Made by a program: the position numbers and the translations under genes. A stretch of DNA of 64,000 bases from Glandiceps talaboti (taxonomy: Eukaryota > Hemichordata > Enteropneusta > Spengelidae): NCBI RefSeq assembly GCF_964340395.1, contig NC_135557.1:24142375-24206374 (forward strand), written 5' to 3'. Within the stretch, counting starts at the first letter, position 1, and each line of letters opens with the position of its first letter. The notes below the pieces were generated by a model, which saw nothing but the letters and a program-made list of their open reading frames with translations, was not told the origin of the DNA and made no database searches. Shown piece by piece: positions 45,860 through 56,649 of this stretch.

Positions 45860-46450
45860 ATTTGTATCAATATCAATAGCGAATTTCATAATTTTACATG
45901 TTGGTGATTAACGTCAATAGATATGCTGAATATAGTTAAGTTGGGAGTTTGAAGACCCATTCCATCAATCCATTTGCAAAGTTCGGACGCACTCATGACA
46001 TGTTATATGGAACTCAGGAAAACGTTTGTGTTTTGAGAATGGTTCATGTGATAACAGCCTTGACGATGAATGTATTTAATAATATACATGGACATGATAA
46101 ACGTGACTTTTGAACAATTTAAGTAATCGTATGGCTTTACAATATAGGCGGAAAGATCAATGATAAAGTAGGGGGACTTGTAATGAACAGTTTAATGAGA
46201 AGTTCATGTACTTTTATGAGATGTCATTCGTTAACGATGTTAATATAAAGTGGCAGTAATATAAAGAGTTAGACAGAAAGTTACAGTAATTGCAATGCTA
46301 TTTTTTAATTGAGAAATTTTCTTGTATTTGACGAATGACATGCATAATGTGTACAACGATTCAAATCATAATTTGACTAATATCTTTAGAACATACTTTC
46401 TCTGATAATTTTTGACATCGTTGTACGCATAAGAAAGAGTCAGTATAAAG
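45860..46450. other. No gene recognised
   Basis: AT-rich. The phrase AAAGTAGGGGGACTTGTAAT at about 46167 recurs between (TA)n arrays near 46987. Confidence 0.4.

Positions 46451-46451
<1 letters not shown>

Positions 46452-46504
<53 letters not shown>
46452..46504. repeat. (TA)n array
   Basis: Starts the ribozyme and palindrome cluster. The next bases, AACTCGGTGAGTATC, begin the shared element. Confidence 0.9.
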
Positions 46505-46506
<2 letters not shown>

Positions 46507-46595
46507 CTCGGTGAGTATCAATCTGCTATAAGACAGTGCTCTATACCGCAGTGGCAGAGCGTAATAGTTTTGGTAGTACTGGAACTCTTTCTTGG

Positions 46596-46636
46596 GTGTA
46601 ACTCGGAGTTTCACGCATATTGCGATCATCAGACAC
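46596..46636 (-). ncRNA. Hammerhead ribozyme motif (left arm)
   Basis: Minus strand: GTGT, CTGATGA, helix II CGCA-ATA-TGCG flanked by a U-U mismatch, GAAA, helix III ACT-CCG-AGT, site-17 U, then ACAC closing helix I. All conserved core bases are present; the 10.1-11.1 pair is U-U rather than the usual G-C. Confidence 0.65.
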
Positions 46637-46646
46637 TCGTGTCTGA

Positions 46647-46687
46647 GTGTCTGATGATCGCAATATGCGTGAAACTCCGAGTTACAC
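46647..46687 (+). ncRNA. Hammerhead ribozyme motif (right arm)
   Basis: Same structure on the plus strand: CTGATGA 46651-46657, GAAA 46671-46674, predicted cleavage between 46683 and 46684, helix I GTGT/ACAC. Because it lies in a palindrome, a long transcript might prefer the full hairpin fold over the ribozyme fold. Confidence 0.65.
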
Positions 46688-46713
46688 CCAAGAAAGAGTT
46701 CCAGTACTACCAA

Positions 46714-46750
<37 letters not shown>

Positions 46751-46753
46751 TAT

Positions 46754-46897
46754 ATACATGTATATATAACTCGGTGAGTATCAATCTGGTAAGACAGTGC
46801 TCTATACCGCAGTGGCAGAGCGCAATAGTTTTGGTAGTTTTGGAACTCTTTCTTGGTTGTAACTCGGAGTTTCACGCATTGTGCGATCATCAGACAA

Positions 46898-46898
<1 letters not shown>
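46754..46898. mobile_element. Penelope-type repeat, single copy with hammerhead
   Basis: Diverged non-palindromic copy of the same element, from ATATAACTCGGTGAGTATC to CAGACAACTG, between (TA)n arrays. Confidence 0.75.
46856..46898 (-). ncRNA. Hammerhead ribozyme motif with covarying helix I
   Basis: Minus strand: GTTGT, CTGATGA, CGCA-CAA-TGCG, GAAA, ACT-CCG-AGT, U, ACAAC. Helix I is five pairs. The fourth pair is U-A here but G-C in the palindromic copies, a compensatory change, and the helix II loop differs while its stem is kept. Confidence 0.7.
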
Positions 46899-46900
<2 letters not shown>

Positions 46901-46992
<92 letters not shown>

Positions 46993-47003
46993 AGGGGGAC
47001 TTG

Positions 47004-47071
<68 letters not shown>
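46901..47071. repeat. Two (TA)n arrays
   Basis: Two long TA runs separated by a 20-base phrase near 46987-47007 (AAGTAGGGGGACTTGTAA) that also occurs at about 46167. Confidence 0.9.
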
Positions 47072-47074
<3 letters not shown>

Positions 47075-47147
47075 TATGAATTTAAGTGTCTCGCTGGAGT
47101 CGAGAACAGTGCTCGATGCCAATATAAGAAGAAAAAGGATGTAATAA

Positions 47148-47190
47148 GTCGTTTCTCAGAGTTTCACGCTTCGAGCGATCTTCAGGCAAC
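47148..47190 (-). ncRNA. Degenerate hammerhead motif beside the endonuclease relic
   Basis: Minus strand: CTGAAGA, helix II CGCT-CGA-AGCG, GAAA. The helix II pair A-U of the other copies is U-A here, a compensatory change. The base expected to be U16.1 is A, so cleavage activity is unlikely. Confidence 0.55.
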
Positions 47191-47263
47191 TAAATTGGGA
47201 TTGTCAAGGTCGGTACATACACTTAATGTTTGCATGTATATATTGCGTATCAAGATGGTCGGA

Positions 47264-47620
47264 CTAAACTGTTCCTTGCGGGGGTTTACTTCTATAGTTG
47301 GCAAGCGAGTATTTGCCTTCATGGCGACATTTCGAGACCAGTTCGGATTTGTTCAGTAACATACTCTTTTCAGCATTGATTATACAAAGTTTCTCAGTTA
47401 AACAGAGGTTACAACGTTTCGTCTCACTTGTATAAGCAGCCGCTTGGGTGATGATATCCCTCTGAATATTATATGATGGTTTCTTTCCTTCAAATTCCAA
47501 ACTTGTTTGCATAGCTCTGTGCTGTACTGTAGCTTCTTATGAAATGTATGTTTGTGGTTTGAGAGTCGCTGTTTAAATGTGTTCTCTGTTAGTGGACACT
47601 GTTTGCGTACAGCTGCAGGA
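47264..47620 (-). pseudogene. Penelope-like element GIY-YIG endonuclease relic
   Basis: Seen on the minus strand: [18 protein letters not shown] and [14 protein letters not shown] in one frame, then after a frameshift near 47490 [36 protein letters not shown] and [18 protein letters not shown], ending in TAG. This is the order of conserved blocks in the C-terminal GIY-YIG nuclease of EN-containing Penelope-like retroelements: the x.TFK.R..NH helix, the LK..N strand, the CxxCLTEK zinc-knuckle-like segment, and the SELxSKCRH tail. The N-terminal GIY-YIG strands and the reverse transcriptase are missing. Microsatellites truncate it upstream at 47671. A hammerhead-like motif follows 74 bases after the stop on the same strand, the position of the 3' pseudo-LTR. 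Confidence 0.75.
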
Positions 47621-47670
47621 TTTATTAGGTTTTTTGTGTGTGTAGGTCTGCACTTTGTGTATATAAATAT

Positions 47671-48060
<390 letters not shown>

Positions 48061-48064
48061 TCAC

Positions 48065-50520
48065 AGTCCCAAGGTAGCGATAGGTACTAGTGTTTAATAT
48101 CCCTGAACATAGTTCGTACGAACACCCAGAATTCACTACGCCTACAGCCTACATTGTCTTATAAATACGTTGCATGGATCGTTCGCTGCACTTACCACAG
48201 ACCAAATCCCATATCTTGCCTACTACCTAGAGGTTGTACACACACGATCGAGCTAACAAGTAAGTGTGACTTTGTCGATTTGATGCCGATTTATACATTT
48301 TCTTTGTAATGTTTGAGTAGCTTCGCACCAATCAGTCTACTTTATCACAAACCATCACGTGCATTGGAATAGAGCTGTTCTAGAACTGAAGGTTCTTCAA
48401 ACTTTAACTGTGCAACATATAGCCTCGTGAAGTACCTAAAATAGAGTCCCGGACTTGTTTTATAAATTAGAATGGTAGCGATAGAATTCTTTCCGGTGTT
48501 GCTGGACATGATCTCGGTCTAAGTTCATTAAATATGTATAACCAAGAGTTGATACATTTTGCAACCATTTAGTGAATGTTCCTTTGCTATTCTGATTACA
48601 ATTCGTATGGGAGAGGTTACGTTAATTCCTCTTTCGTGTGTCATCATCGAAAAGACTATTCTTTTTGAATGGTTACTGTCCATTCTTGAGTCGATACTTG
48701 TCATTTATTGTAGCTTAGTAATCGCCACTGATGAAACAACCAATATCATGATCATATTAGTGCTTTTGTTTAGATTGCCCTTGAGATTCTCGTGTATTCT
48801 TTTATTTCTAAACCGTATTTCGAATTCCCCCTGAGAGTTTTCTACTTACTCGACCGTTGCAAGGCACGGTATGCTGTTCTTAGAACGAAAATTAATTCAT
48901 TATGCACATATCCCTTAGGGAAAAGAGACAAAGACTGTTGTTCCATCATCACCTCATCATGTGTCCATAATCTGCTGGTGTAGTAGATAGAACTTATATT
49001 TCTTACCATGTTTAAAAGGGAACGCCACTAAAGGAAATAAAGAGCTCACACTGAATTCGGAGTTTTTAAAGCCACGTACTATTCACTGTCTTTGAGAACT
49101 GTTTACATAGAGAGAATTGCTATGTAAATAAAACATTACTTAATAATTGAATCCAAATGTCAATATTATTGTACTTCTTTTTTCTCTCATAACCAGCTTT
49201 TCAGAGTTAGAAGCTAAATAATTTACGTGGTTATATTCAACAGAGTTATTCATGATGTACATAGTTTGTGTCATCACTCCTTTTCATTAACACACTCGTT
49301 CAATAACCTCCTGACTTGTTTACGTACATATTGAACAAAAATGTAATTAGCCAGTCAGTAGTTCAATGACGTGTATGGTCAGCTCACCCTTCATCTATGC
49401 TATTAAAAAATCATATATTTCAAACTACTATCGGAAATGAAGGAAAGACACCTGATTCCATGGAAAGCTTGAATTCCACCTTCTGCATTGATAAAACAAC
49501 TTTAAACGCCAATGGCATTTACAATTTATAGCTTCTTACTGTATCATATCTAATGTCTAAGATCATTTGTAAAGATCTTGTTCATCTATCACGAGAAAAC
49601 CTCCTTCCTTCCTTCCATTAAGACAAAAAGTCCATCAACGAATGACGTGTTTTGATATCAGTTAGAAAGCTTCCTTCCTTCCTTCTTTCATTTATTCTTT
49701 CCTTCAAGACAATAAGTCCATCAACGAATGACGTGTATTGATATCAGTGAGAGATTACCCGTGGCTATATCTCCATATATGTCATAACATAACACTTCAT
49801 CTATACTTTATGCTAGTGTTTAGCAAAACACCGTCTTTTCGCATATGCCATGGATAGTCCGAGTTTGGAGTCATGCAGATTGGTATATATTACAGTCCTT
49901 CATAATGGGGGTGTGGGGGGGGGGGGCAACATGGTATTAAATTACCAAACATATGTCCAACTAGTTCGTGCCTATTGCTATTAGTTATAAATGTATTTGT
50001 CAAGACATCATAATGTGTCGAAAGACTACACTGCTTCCATCCACCTACAAATGTTGTCGACGGTTTTCTTTGTGATTAATCAATATACCAGTAATTCATT
50101 TGAGGGTTCTTGTGGCTTTGTGTTTCTCTTGATCCCAAGTCTCGTACACCGCAGTACCTAGTCGTCAAGATCATTTCTGTCGTGTTGGTCCTTTCCTGTC
50201 TTTAGATCACCACAGTTTGTACGTTTGGTGGACTTTTGTTGTATTATCTGATCAACTTCAATTTCATTTTTTATGAAGTTCTAATGTATCATGTATTTCA
50301 TCTTTTCTTGCTTTTTGATCAAACTGTTGTGATTTTACGATGTGATGTACTTAACAATGATTTTTTCTCTGACTCATAACTTTAAATCTTGCAATTTGTT
50401 ATGTGCAGACCATTGAGACATGTATTGTTTGATGGTCTTAAACAATAAATTATTTTATAAACTATTATTATATAGAAGTATGATCGACAGCCTCATACTC
50501 ATATTAATGTCAATTGGGCA
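48065..50520. other. No gene recognised; one segmental duplication
   Basis: AT-rich. A block with CTTCCTTCCTTC then AAGTCCATCAACGAATGACG is duplicated in tandem (about 49607-49666 and 49670-49752). A (G)n tract lies at about 49912-49925. Confidence 0.45.
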
Positions 50521-50530
50521 GATGTCGAAA

Positions 50531-50955
50531 TTGTCAGCAGTTAATATTCTAGGCATCCAGATCTTACACACTTTGTAATGGCATACCAGTACGAAGTCCA
50601 TTGTAAAGAAAACCCAGCAACGTGTTTAGTTTCTCAAAATTCGGTATGGGCCAAGATATTTCTGTCATTTTTTATCACATAACCATGCATTGAAAGTATT
50701 TTAACTAACTCTACCATCGTCTGGTTGGGTAACATTATGCAGGAGGAGTTAGTTAACATCACTCGAAAAGGTTGTCCGCACTGCAAAAAACAATCAGTAG
50801 CACCGATATGCCTTCACTTGACTCCATATATCGCTCGAAGTCTGTCCGGAAGGCAACATCTATTACACAAGATTCAAGTCATCCCGCTCATCATAGTCAT
50901 TTTAATCTTTTACGCTATGGGTCAGTACTATCGTACTATAAAGACATCCTCTGAA
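50531..50955 (+). pseudogene. LINE ORF2 C-terminal relic
   Basis: Translated blocks in shifting frames: NILGIQI, STKSIVKKTQQRV, SGWVT, then TDMPSLDSIYRSKSVRKATS and DSSHPAHHSHFNLL, then IKTSSESFRKKF. This is the LGIQI...KAQQR...PSL..IY..R..KKA..I..D.SHP.H..F..L pattern at the end of many CR1/Rex-like LINE ORFs. Several frameshifts and stops make it dead. A (TGAATC)n tail at about 51058-51083 marks the 3' end. Confidence 0.75.
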
Positions 50956-51089
50956 AGTTTTAGGAAAAAATTTTAAGCGATTTTTAAATGAGACCTGATT
51001 TTCACTTTTATCTTAATTGTTTTTTATCCGTCCTTTTGTCCTCCATGTTATCCTACTCTGAATATAAATCTGAATCTGATTCTTATTCC

Positions 51090-53600
51090 AATTATGGAAA
51101 TGCTGGAAGCTTGAAGAGCTATCACCAGCAATTTGACTACCAAATAACCATAATAACTTAATTTAGGTGTGCCAATGATTTAAAATTATACCGTAATATC
51201 AGTCACTCATTCTCTTTATGTATATTAAAACAATTGCTAGTACATCAATTACCTTATATCGACTCAGATATCAGTTTTAATGAGTGTTGTGGTATTGCAT
51301 TTTGTTAACGGAATTACGGTGTAGTTAAATTGCGCTATTATATTAACTCCATATGTTTTATTCATTGTTCCATTCCACATATGGTTACTTTACAAATTAC
51401 CTTGCCATTATACAACTAGATGCCAAAACTCAAGGAAACGATTAGAGTGCCCTACTTCACAGATCGATGGTTTAATTGCACGTTATACTCATTGTGACAA
51501 TGACTTAAACGGAAATAAATTTTTGGTGAAAGGCAAATCATTAGACTCAATTTTGTGAATTAGAAATACTCGTTCCAACGCTTCCGTCTTTGAAAGAAGA
51601 CCTTCCTCGGGAATCTGAAATAAAACGACAGTGTAGTGTAACATTTATAAGCTGATTTTTGTTGTCTTGTTTCCAAATTTTACAAATGTGTGACATAAAA
51701 TGACTAATGATCTACATAGTTGAAATAATTATCCAAGAGAATATCGATAGTTAGACAAAATCTTCATTTATTGTTATTTTTTATAAATACCTTGAATAAA
51801 ATTCATCCAATTGCGATTTTTCAAAAATCGAATGTGAAATGTACACAAGGCCGTTCAATTTTCGAATAGGTAAAACACTCTTAGCCCTTCATTTGCATGA
51901 AGGGGTTACTACTCAATCTCTCAAATGGTGCATACAGTTATGGATTATAAATGAAAGTGTATTGACCGTACGGTATTGGAAATGGTAATTAGATCAATGG
52001 GTTATTCGCTCAATCGGTTTTTGCAATATCACTGTGAGAATACGTGGCATAACTAAAACCATGCCCGTCTTTAAATCTACCTTTTGTTTCTATTACCCTT
52101 CTGTTTACTCTGTGGAGTAATACTTAGTATGCATTCGTACGTAATCGATATGTTAATGAGCAAACCGTACATAAATAAAGCCAATATGGGTAATTCGGAT
52201 TGTTTGATTTTACAGCCATCGATTCAATATACTATAATTATATATTTTAATGTTGTTAGACACAAAAGGTGGACCAGAAAGGTATCGGGTCGTCTTAGCT
52301 ACATTGTACCTTGTCGATCTGATATAATAGACAATAGAATTATTTGAAGAATACGATAAAATAATATTTCAAAAGAGGTTGATAACATTCCATGAACCTG
52401 TCAATGACGCTGTTTATGCATGTCGCCAAACACCCAGTTAGAGAAAATTTTATTGCAATAGCTGACATGGGCATCAAGACAATAATTTAGACGTGCTTTT
52501 ATAAATATACGCCATCTCGTTTCAATAGGTATTGCTATCATTTTTCCTGAGAATAAGAGAGTTTGGAGATGAGAACATCACATTTTAGATAAGAAGGAAG
52601 AATGTCATGACTCTACAGGTTTAGTATTTGAAAAGATAGTGTATCTGGAAGACAATTGTCGTCAAGGCGCCCTTTTGTTTCAAATTCACGGACGTAAGCA
52701 TCATTTACGTAATTTACATATAGTCATGTTTAGAAATAGACATTCTAAGTTTTCCTGTAAAGTGATTTGTAAAATTTAAGTTAGTCGACTTCTGGCTCTG
52801 GCCTTGGAGGGAGGCCGTTTTAGGCCGAACTCAGGGCTTTGGTAGATAAAGTCTATGTTCCAGTTCATACCACATACATCGTATCGTACACAGTTTATCC
52901 TACAACAACAATACTGGCTGACCCAGAAAGCTTGGATAAAGCCTTGAGGCCTAACCATAGATTTGATAATGCCGACTTTAGAAACTCTACAATGAAATTC
53001 GTTTATTTTTTATCAAAACGACTGACAAAACATGGTACATATATATATATATATTATCGATTGTGAAGTATCACGACTCGGACTATATAATACGATAAAG
53101 TCTCTTTTCAGGCTTGGTTCATTGATAAAATCCTCATACTAATCATTTCAAAGGGTGTTGAATACTTGCAGGTTTTCCGGTATTAATGAATATCTGAATG
53201 CTTTCTTATTTTGAACTATTTAACTGTTGAGAACTTGTCATTATGGACTTTGGGACCTATTCAAATTTCTGTTACTCTTGTGACGAAATGGCAATATAAT
53301 AACATGTGACTATTGTCCACTGGACTGGTACTATGATTTTGTCTTGTTTAAATGTGTGCTGATCCGGTAGTAATGGCTGATATGAGGGTTAGTTTTCAAC
53401 TGTCCAAAATGGCAACCCTATGCGCATTATCTTTAGTCGACATCCTTCATTCGTTGGTACAGACCACGTTTCCATGTTTTCGGTAGGTGTGTTTGTGAAG
53501 TCCTATCATAATACAGGCTAGGTGAAATCACGACAAAATACTAATATTAATGCATATAATTATATACTTTGTCATTGTTGTGACTTAATTGTGACAATTA
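51090..53600. other. No gene recognised
   Basis: AT-rich. The opposing 60-75-codon frames at 52776-53066 show no recognised domain. Confidence 0.45.
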
Positions 53601-53604
53601 GTTT

Positions 53605-53781
53605 AAGTAAATCTCTAGATCTGTAACGTTTATATTATGCTGAAACAGATGCAGGGAAAGCGGAAACACCTAACGGTAAACTGCTAATATTAGTAATAAG
53701 TAAATCTCTAGATCTGTAACGTTTATATTATGCTGAAACAGATGCAGGGAAAGCGGAAACACCTAACGGTAAACTGCTAAT
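53605..53781. repeat. Recent tandem duplication, 93-bp period
   Basis: About 84 bases (AAGTAAATCTCTAGATCTGT to GGTAAACTGCTAAT) occur twice without a visible difference at 53605 and 53698, with a short ATTAGTAAT spacer. Confidence 0.95.
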
Positions 53782-54026
53782 AAGTTAACGCTCTTTTCAA
53801 AATTCAAAACAATAGTAGATAAGTCTTCTTTAAAGGACCTTTTTCTGGAACATTCTAAAATTAATTCAAAACAATACCTCAGATAACCATTATTTGATGA
53901 ATTTGCTATATAATTTATATAGACTGAATAATACAGATATAATATATTATGTATGTATACTTCCTATATTCTGATATTAATATTGCATTGATCACTGTTC
54001 TCTCCAGGAAGACACCGTTATTATTA

Positions 54027-54030
<4 letters not shown>

Positions 54031-54057
<27 letters not shown>

Positions 54058-54093
54058 TGTATGTATGTATGTATGTATGTATGTATGTATGTA
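54031..54093. repeat. (ATGT)n array
   Basis: Pure array followed directly by the AGAAAGAAATGCATA repeat. Confidence 0.9.
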
Positions 54094-54200
54094 GAAAGAA
54101 ATGCATATGGAACTAATAAATCAGTCCGTACATATAGCTGTTAAATCCGACGTTTCGAATAAATATTCTTTTTCAAAGGAAAAATCGGCGAGATACAAAA
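54094..54200. repeat. Microsatellite-linked repeat, copy 2
   Basis: Same block order as 43505-43620, better preserved: GAAAGAAATGCATATGGAAC, CAGTCCGTAC, GACGTTTCGAAT, ATTCTTTTTCAA. Minus strand shows TTGAAAA, GAAT-ATTT-ATTC, GAAACGTC, a hammerhead-like layout with C3 and G8 lost. Bracketed by (ATGT)n on both sides. Confidence 0.6.
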
Positions 54201-54202
54201 AT

Positions 54203-54272
54203 GTATGTATGTATGTATGTATGTATGTATGTATGTATGTATGTATGTATGTATGTATGTATGTATGCATGC
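54203..54272. repeat. (ATGT)n array
   Basis: Second array closing the repeat at 54094-54200. Confidence 0.9.
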
Positions 54273-54274
54273 AT

Positions 54275-55980
54275 GGGACAACAAGCAAAAGTGAATAGCG
54301 AAAGCTTACATCTTTAGTATGGGTATAGCCATTAGTCGGTGGATTGCTCTCAAATTGTGTGACACAGATGGTTGGCAACGACAAGTAAATATTAATACCA
54401 GCTGAACAATATCGTACTTCCTCTAGATTTTAGCTCATTCTCAAAAGTGTTATTTTACATCTTTTGAATCTGTACTTTCTTAGATTTTTAATTTCATCTC
54501 CGATCCCTTTTCGTATCATGTTCATGTCTTATTACCTTCCGCGAGTTCACGCACTACGACTTATGATTCGTTAGCAGATATTGCATTTATACCATATACT
54601 TTATTGCTCTAGTAGAGTGTCATGTGATAATTAAAATAGACAACTATCCTTAAAGTGAAATAGTAATAGTTAATGAACGAGTGGAGTTCTAAACTTCGTT
54701 TGAATCGTATCACCGTACTAGTGTGCACGTTCTTGGAATCCATATGTATGAATTTATTTGGACATTTCGCTATACATCTTATAGTATTTAGAATTGAAAC
54801 CTATCCCCAGTGAAAGACTTCATATCTATATTTTAGCATTTGAATAGCTATGTATTCATGTTCTTGGCGGGTTTGTTATGTCGTGATAAAATGCACATAA
54901 ATTATGGAGGTTCGTCAGCCCTTTCTATTTTGAAAGAATGAAAATAAAGATACACTTTCTCGTGACTTAGGTTTGGTTAATATGGATATGAGAAAATTTT
55001 ATTTTATTGATAAGAATATTAAAGGCAGTATGCGCTAAACGCCCACCACTTTGATAAAACCTGCCTGAACAACAATTAAAGTAGTAAGAATTATTTGACC
55101 TATTCCTCCACTCTAATCACCTAGGAACCTTTATCTGTACCCGAAGTTTCATTGCAAACAATAAAGTTACACTCAGAAAAATGTACTTTTGTGACAAGGA
55201 CGCTCTGTCGTACAGACATAATATGCTATCGTATAGGCATAGTATTGTAATGTGTTTCTTTGGTTTCCCTAATGTCACATCTGATCATAAATAACTAAAA
55301 TTATCTGACAGTAATGAGAGCAACGCCGTGCTTCATAGATCAATACATGAATGCAATAATACTATAATATACACTGTGCATGTATAGATCAAATGTATCA
55401 GAGGTTGATATTTAAGAAAACGATACACATGTTAATTAAGGTGATACTATGTGTTGGGATGATACACAATTTTCCTATCGTTATATTCTCTCGACAAGCT
55501 AGAAGAAAATTCCAGTCTTCGCATCGTTTCATTTAAGTTGTGTTATACCGCCCCAATTCCTACACCGTGACAACTGTTTCAATACCACCCCATGAGTAGC
55601 CTTAATTTCCGGTCTATAAAGACACATGTAATACATCATTTTGTTGGAATATATTAAATAATTCATCATATACTTTTTTAAATTGCAAATTACTTAATAT
55701 TACGACCCCAATTTATACACGTACTGCACCATTTGATATTTCAACAATTCCCACGGCTTATATCTATATAGAACTAAAACAGTATGTCTTTCAAGAAAGT
55801 ACTTTGTTCAAACTGGTAAATCTGTACATATTATTAGTTTAAAATCAAATATTTAATTTCGAATGTAATGCTCGACTCTATTGTCAGTGTTTTTATAGAC
55901 AGCATTTTCTGTGTGTACTTTTTGGGATGACGAGTCTCTCTATATTTTAATATTTCTCAGCAAGGAATTTGATAAACACA
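54275..55980. other. No gene recognised
   Basis: AT-rich; nothing supportable on either strand. Confidence 0.5.
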
Positions 55981-55984
55981 AGAA

Positions 55985-56215
55985 CTCACGTTTTTTAGCT
56001 TAACACCTCTACTCCTAACTAGATACTGCTTATGTCTCAAGACATTCTAAGTACTCACATGTTATAACTTAACACAACTACTCCTCAAGACATTCTAAGT
56101 ACTCACGTGTTATAACTTAACACAACTACTCCTAACTAGACATTACTTATGTCTCATAACATTCTAAGTACTCACGCTTTTTAGCTTAACACAGCTACTC
56201 CTAAATAGAAATTAC
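55985..56215. repeat. Diverged tandem repeats, about 65-80 bp
   Basis: Four units share ACATTCTAAGTACTCAC and AACACAACTACTCCTAACTAGA, with one shortened unit. Confidence 0.85.
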
Positions 56216-56649
56216 GAAGCATTCGAAGGGTTAACACAGGGTTAATGTTGCGATGACAAATAGCATGTGGAGACGTTGTGCTCATGTTTCAGAATAAGAT
56301 ATTATATCTACATCGTAGTGTATCTCAGTATAGGAACAATACATGTTAAAATATATGAATGCGTTAGACTTTACACGTGTCTTCTGCCTGAAGCAAAACA
56401 ATCAAATTATTCCCTTGAGTGTAAGGCCGATTAAAGATTAATCATTCCTAATTGAATATTTAAACAAATTAACTAAATTGGAGACATAAATCAAAACCAT
56501 TTCTCACGTGCAATGTAAATGAAGAACTGTGAAGTGTTGCCATGGTGATTCTTGCCTAAATTCAAATATTACAGGTGGTAAAGGATAAGCATATCGTAAT
56601 GATGAGTACTATAAACGTACGTTTATATAATGCTGTGGTATATTCAATT

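Larger units (their letters stand above)
46564..46719. mobile_element. Palindromic Penelope-type repeat with two hammerheads
   Basis: 74-base perfect arms around an 8-base loop (46638-46645). The left flank (46505-46563, with GTGCTCTATACCGC) continues the same element, whose other copies are at 46754-46898 and 59350-59565. (TA)n arrays abut both sides. Confidence 0.8.

Noticed and set aside
46366-46989. Frames of 139-174 codons across the ribozyme cluster
   Set aside because: They read through (TA)n arrays (Tyr-Ile repeats) and through inverted element arms; not protein-coding.
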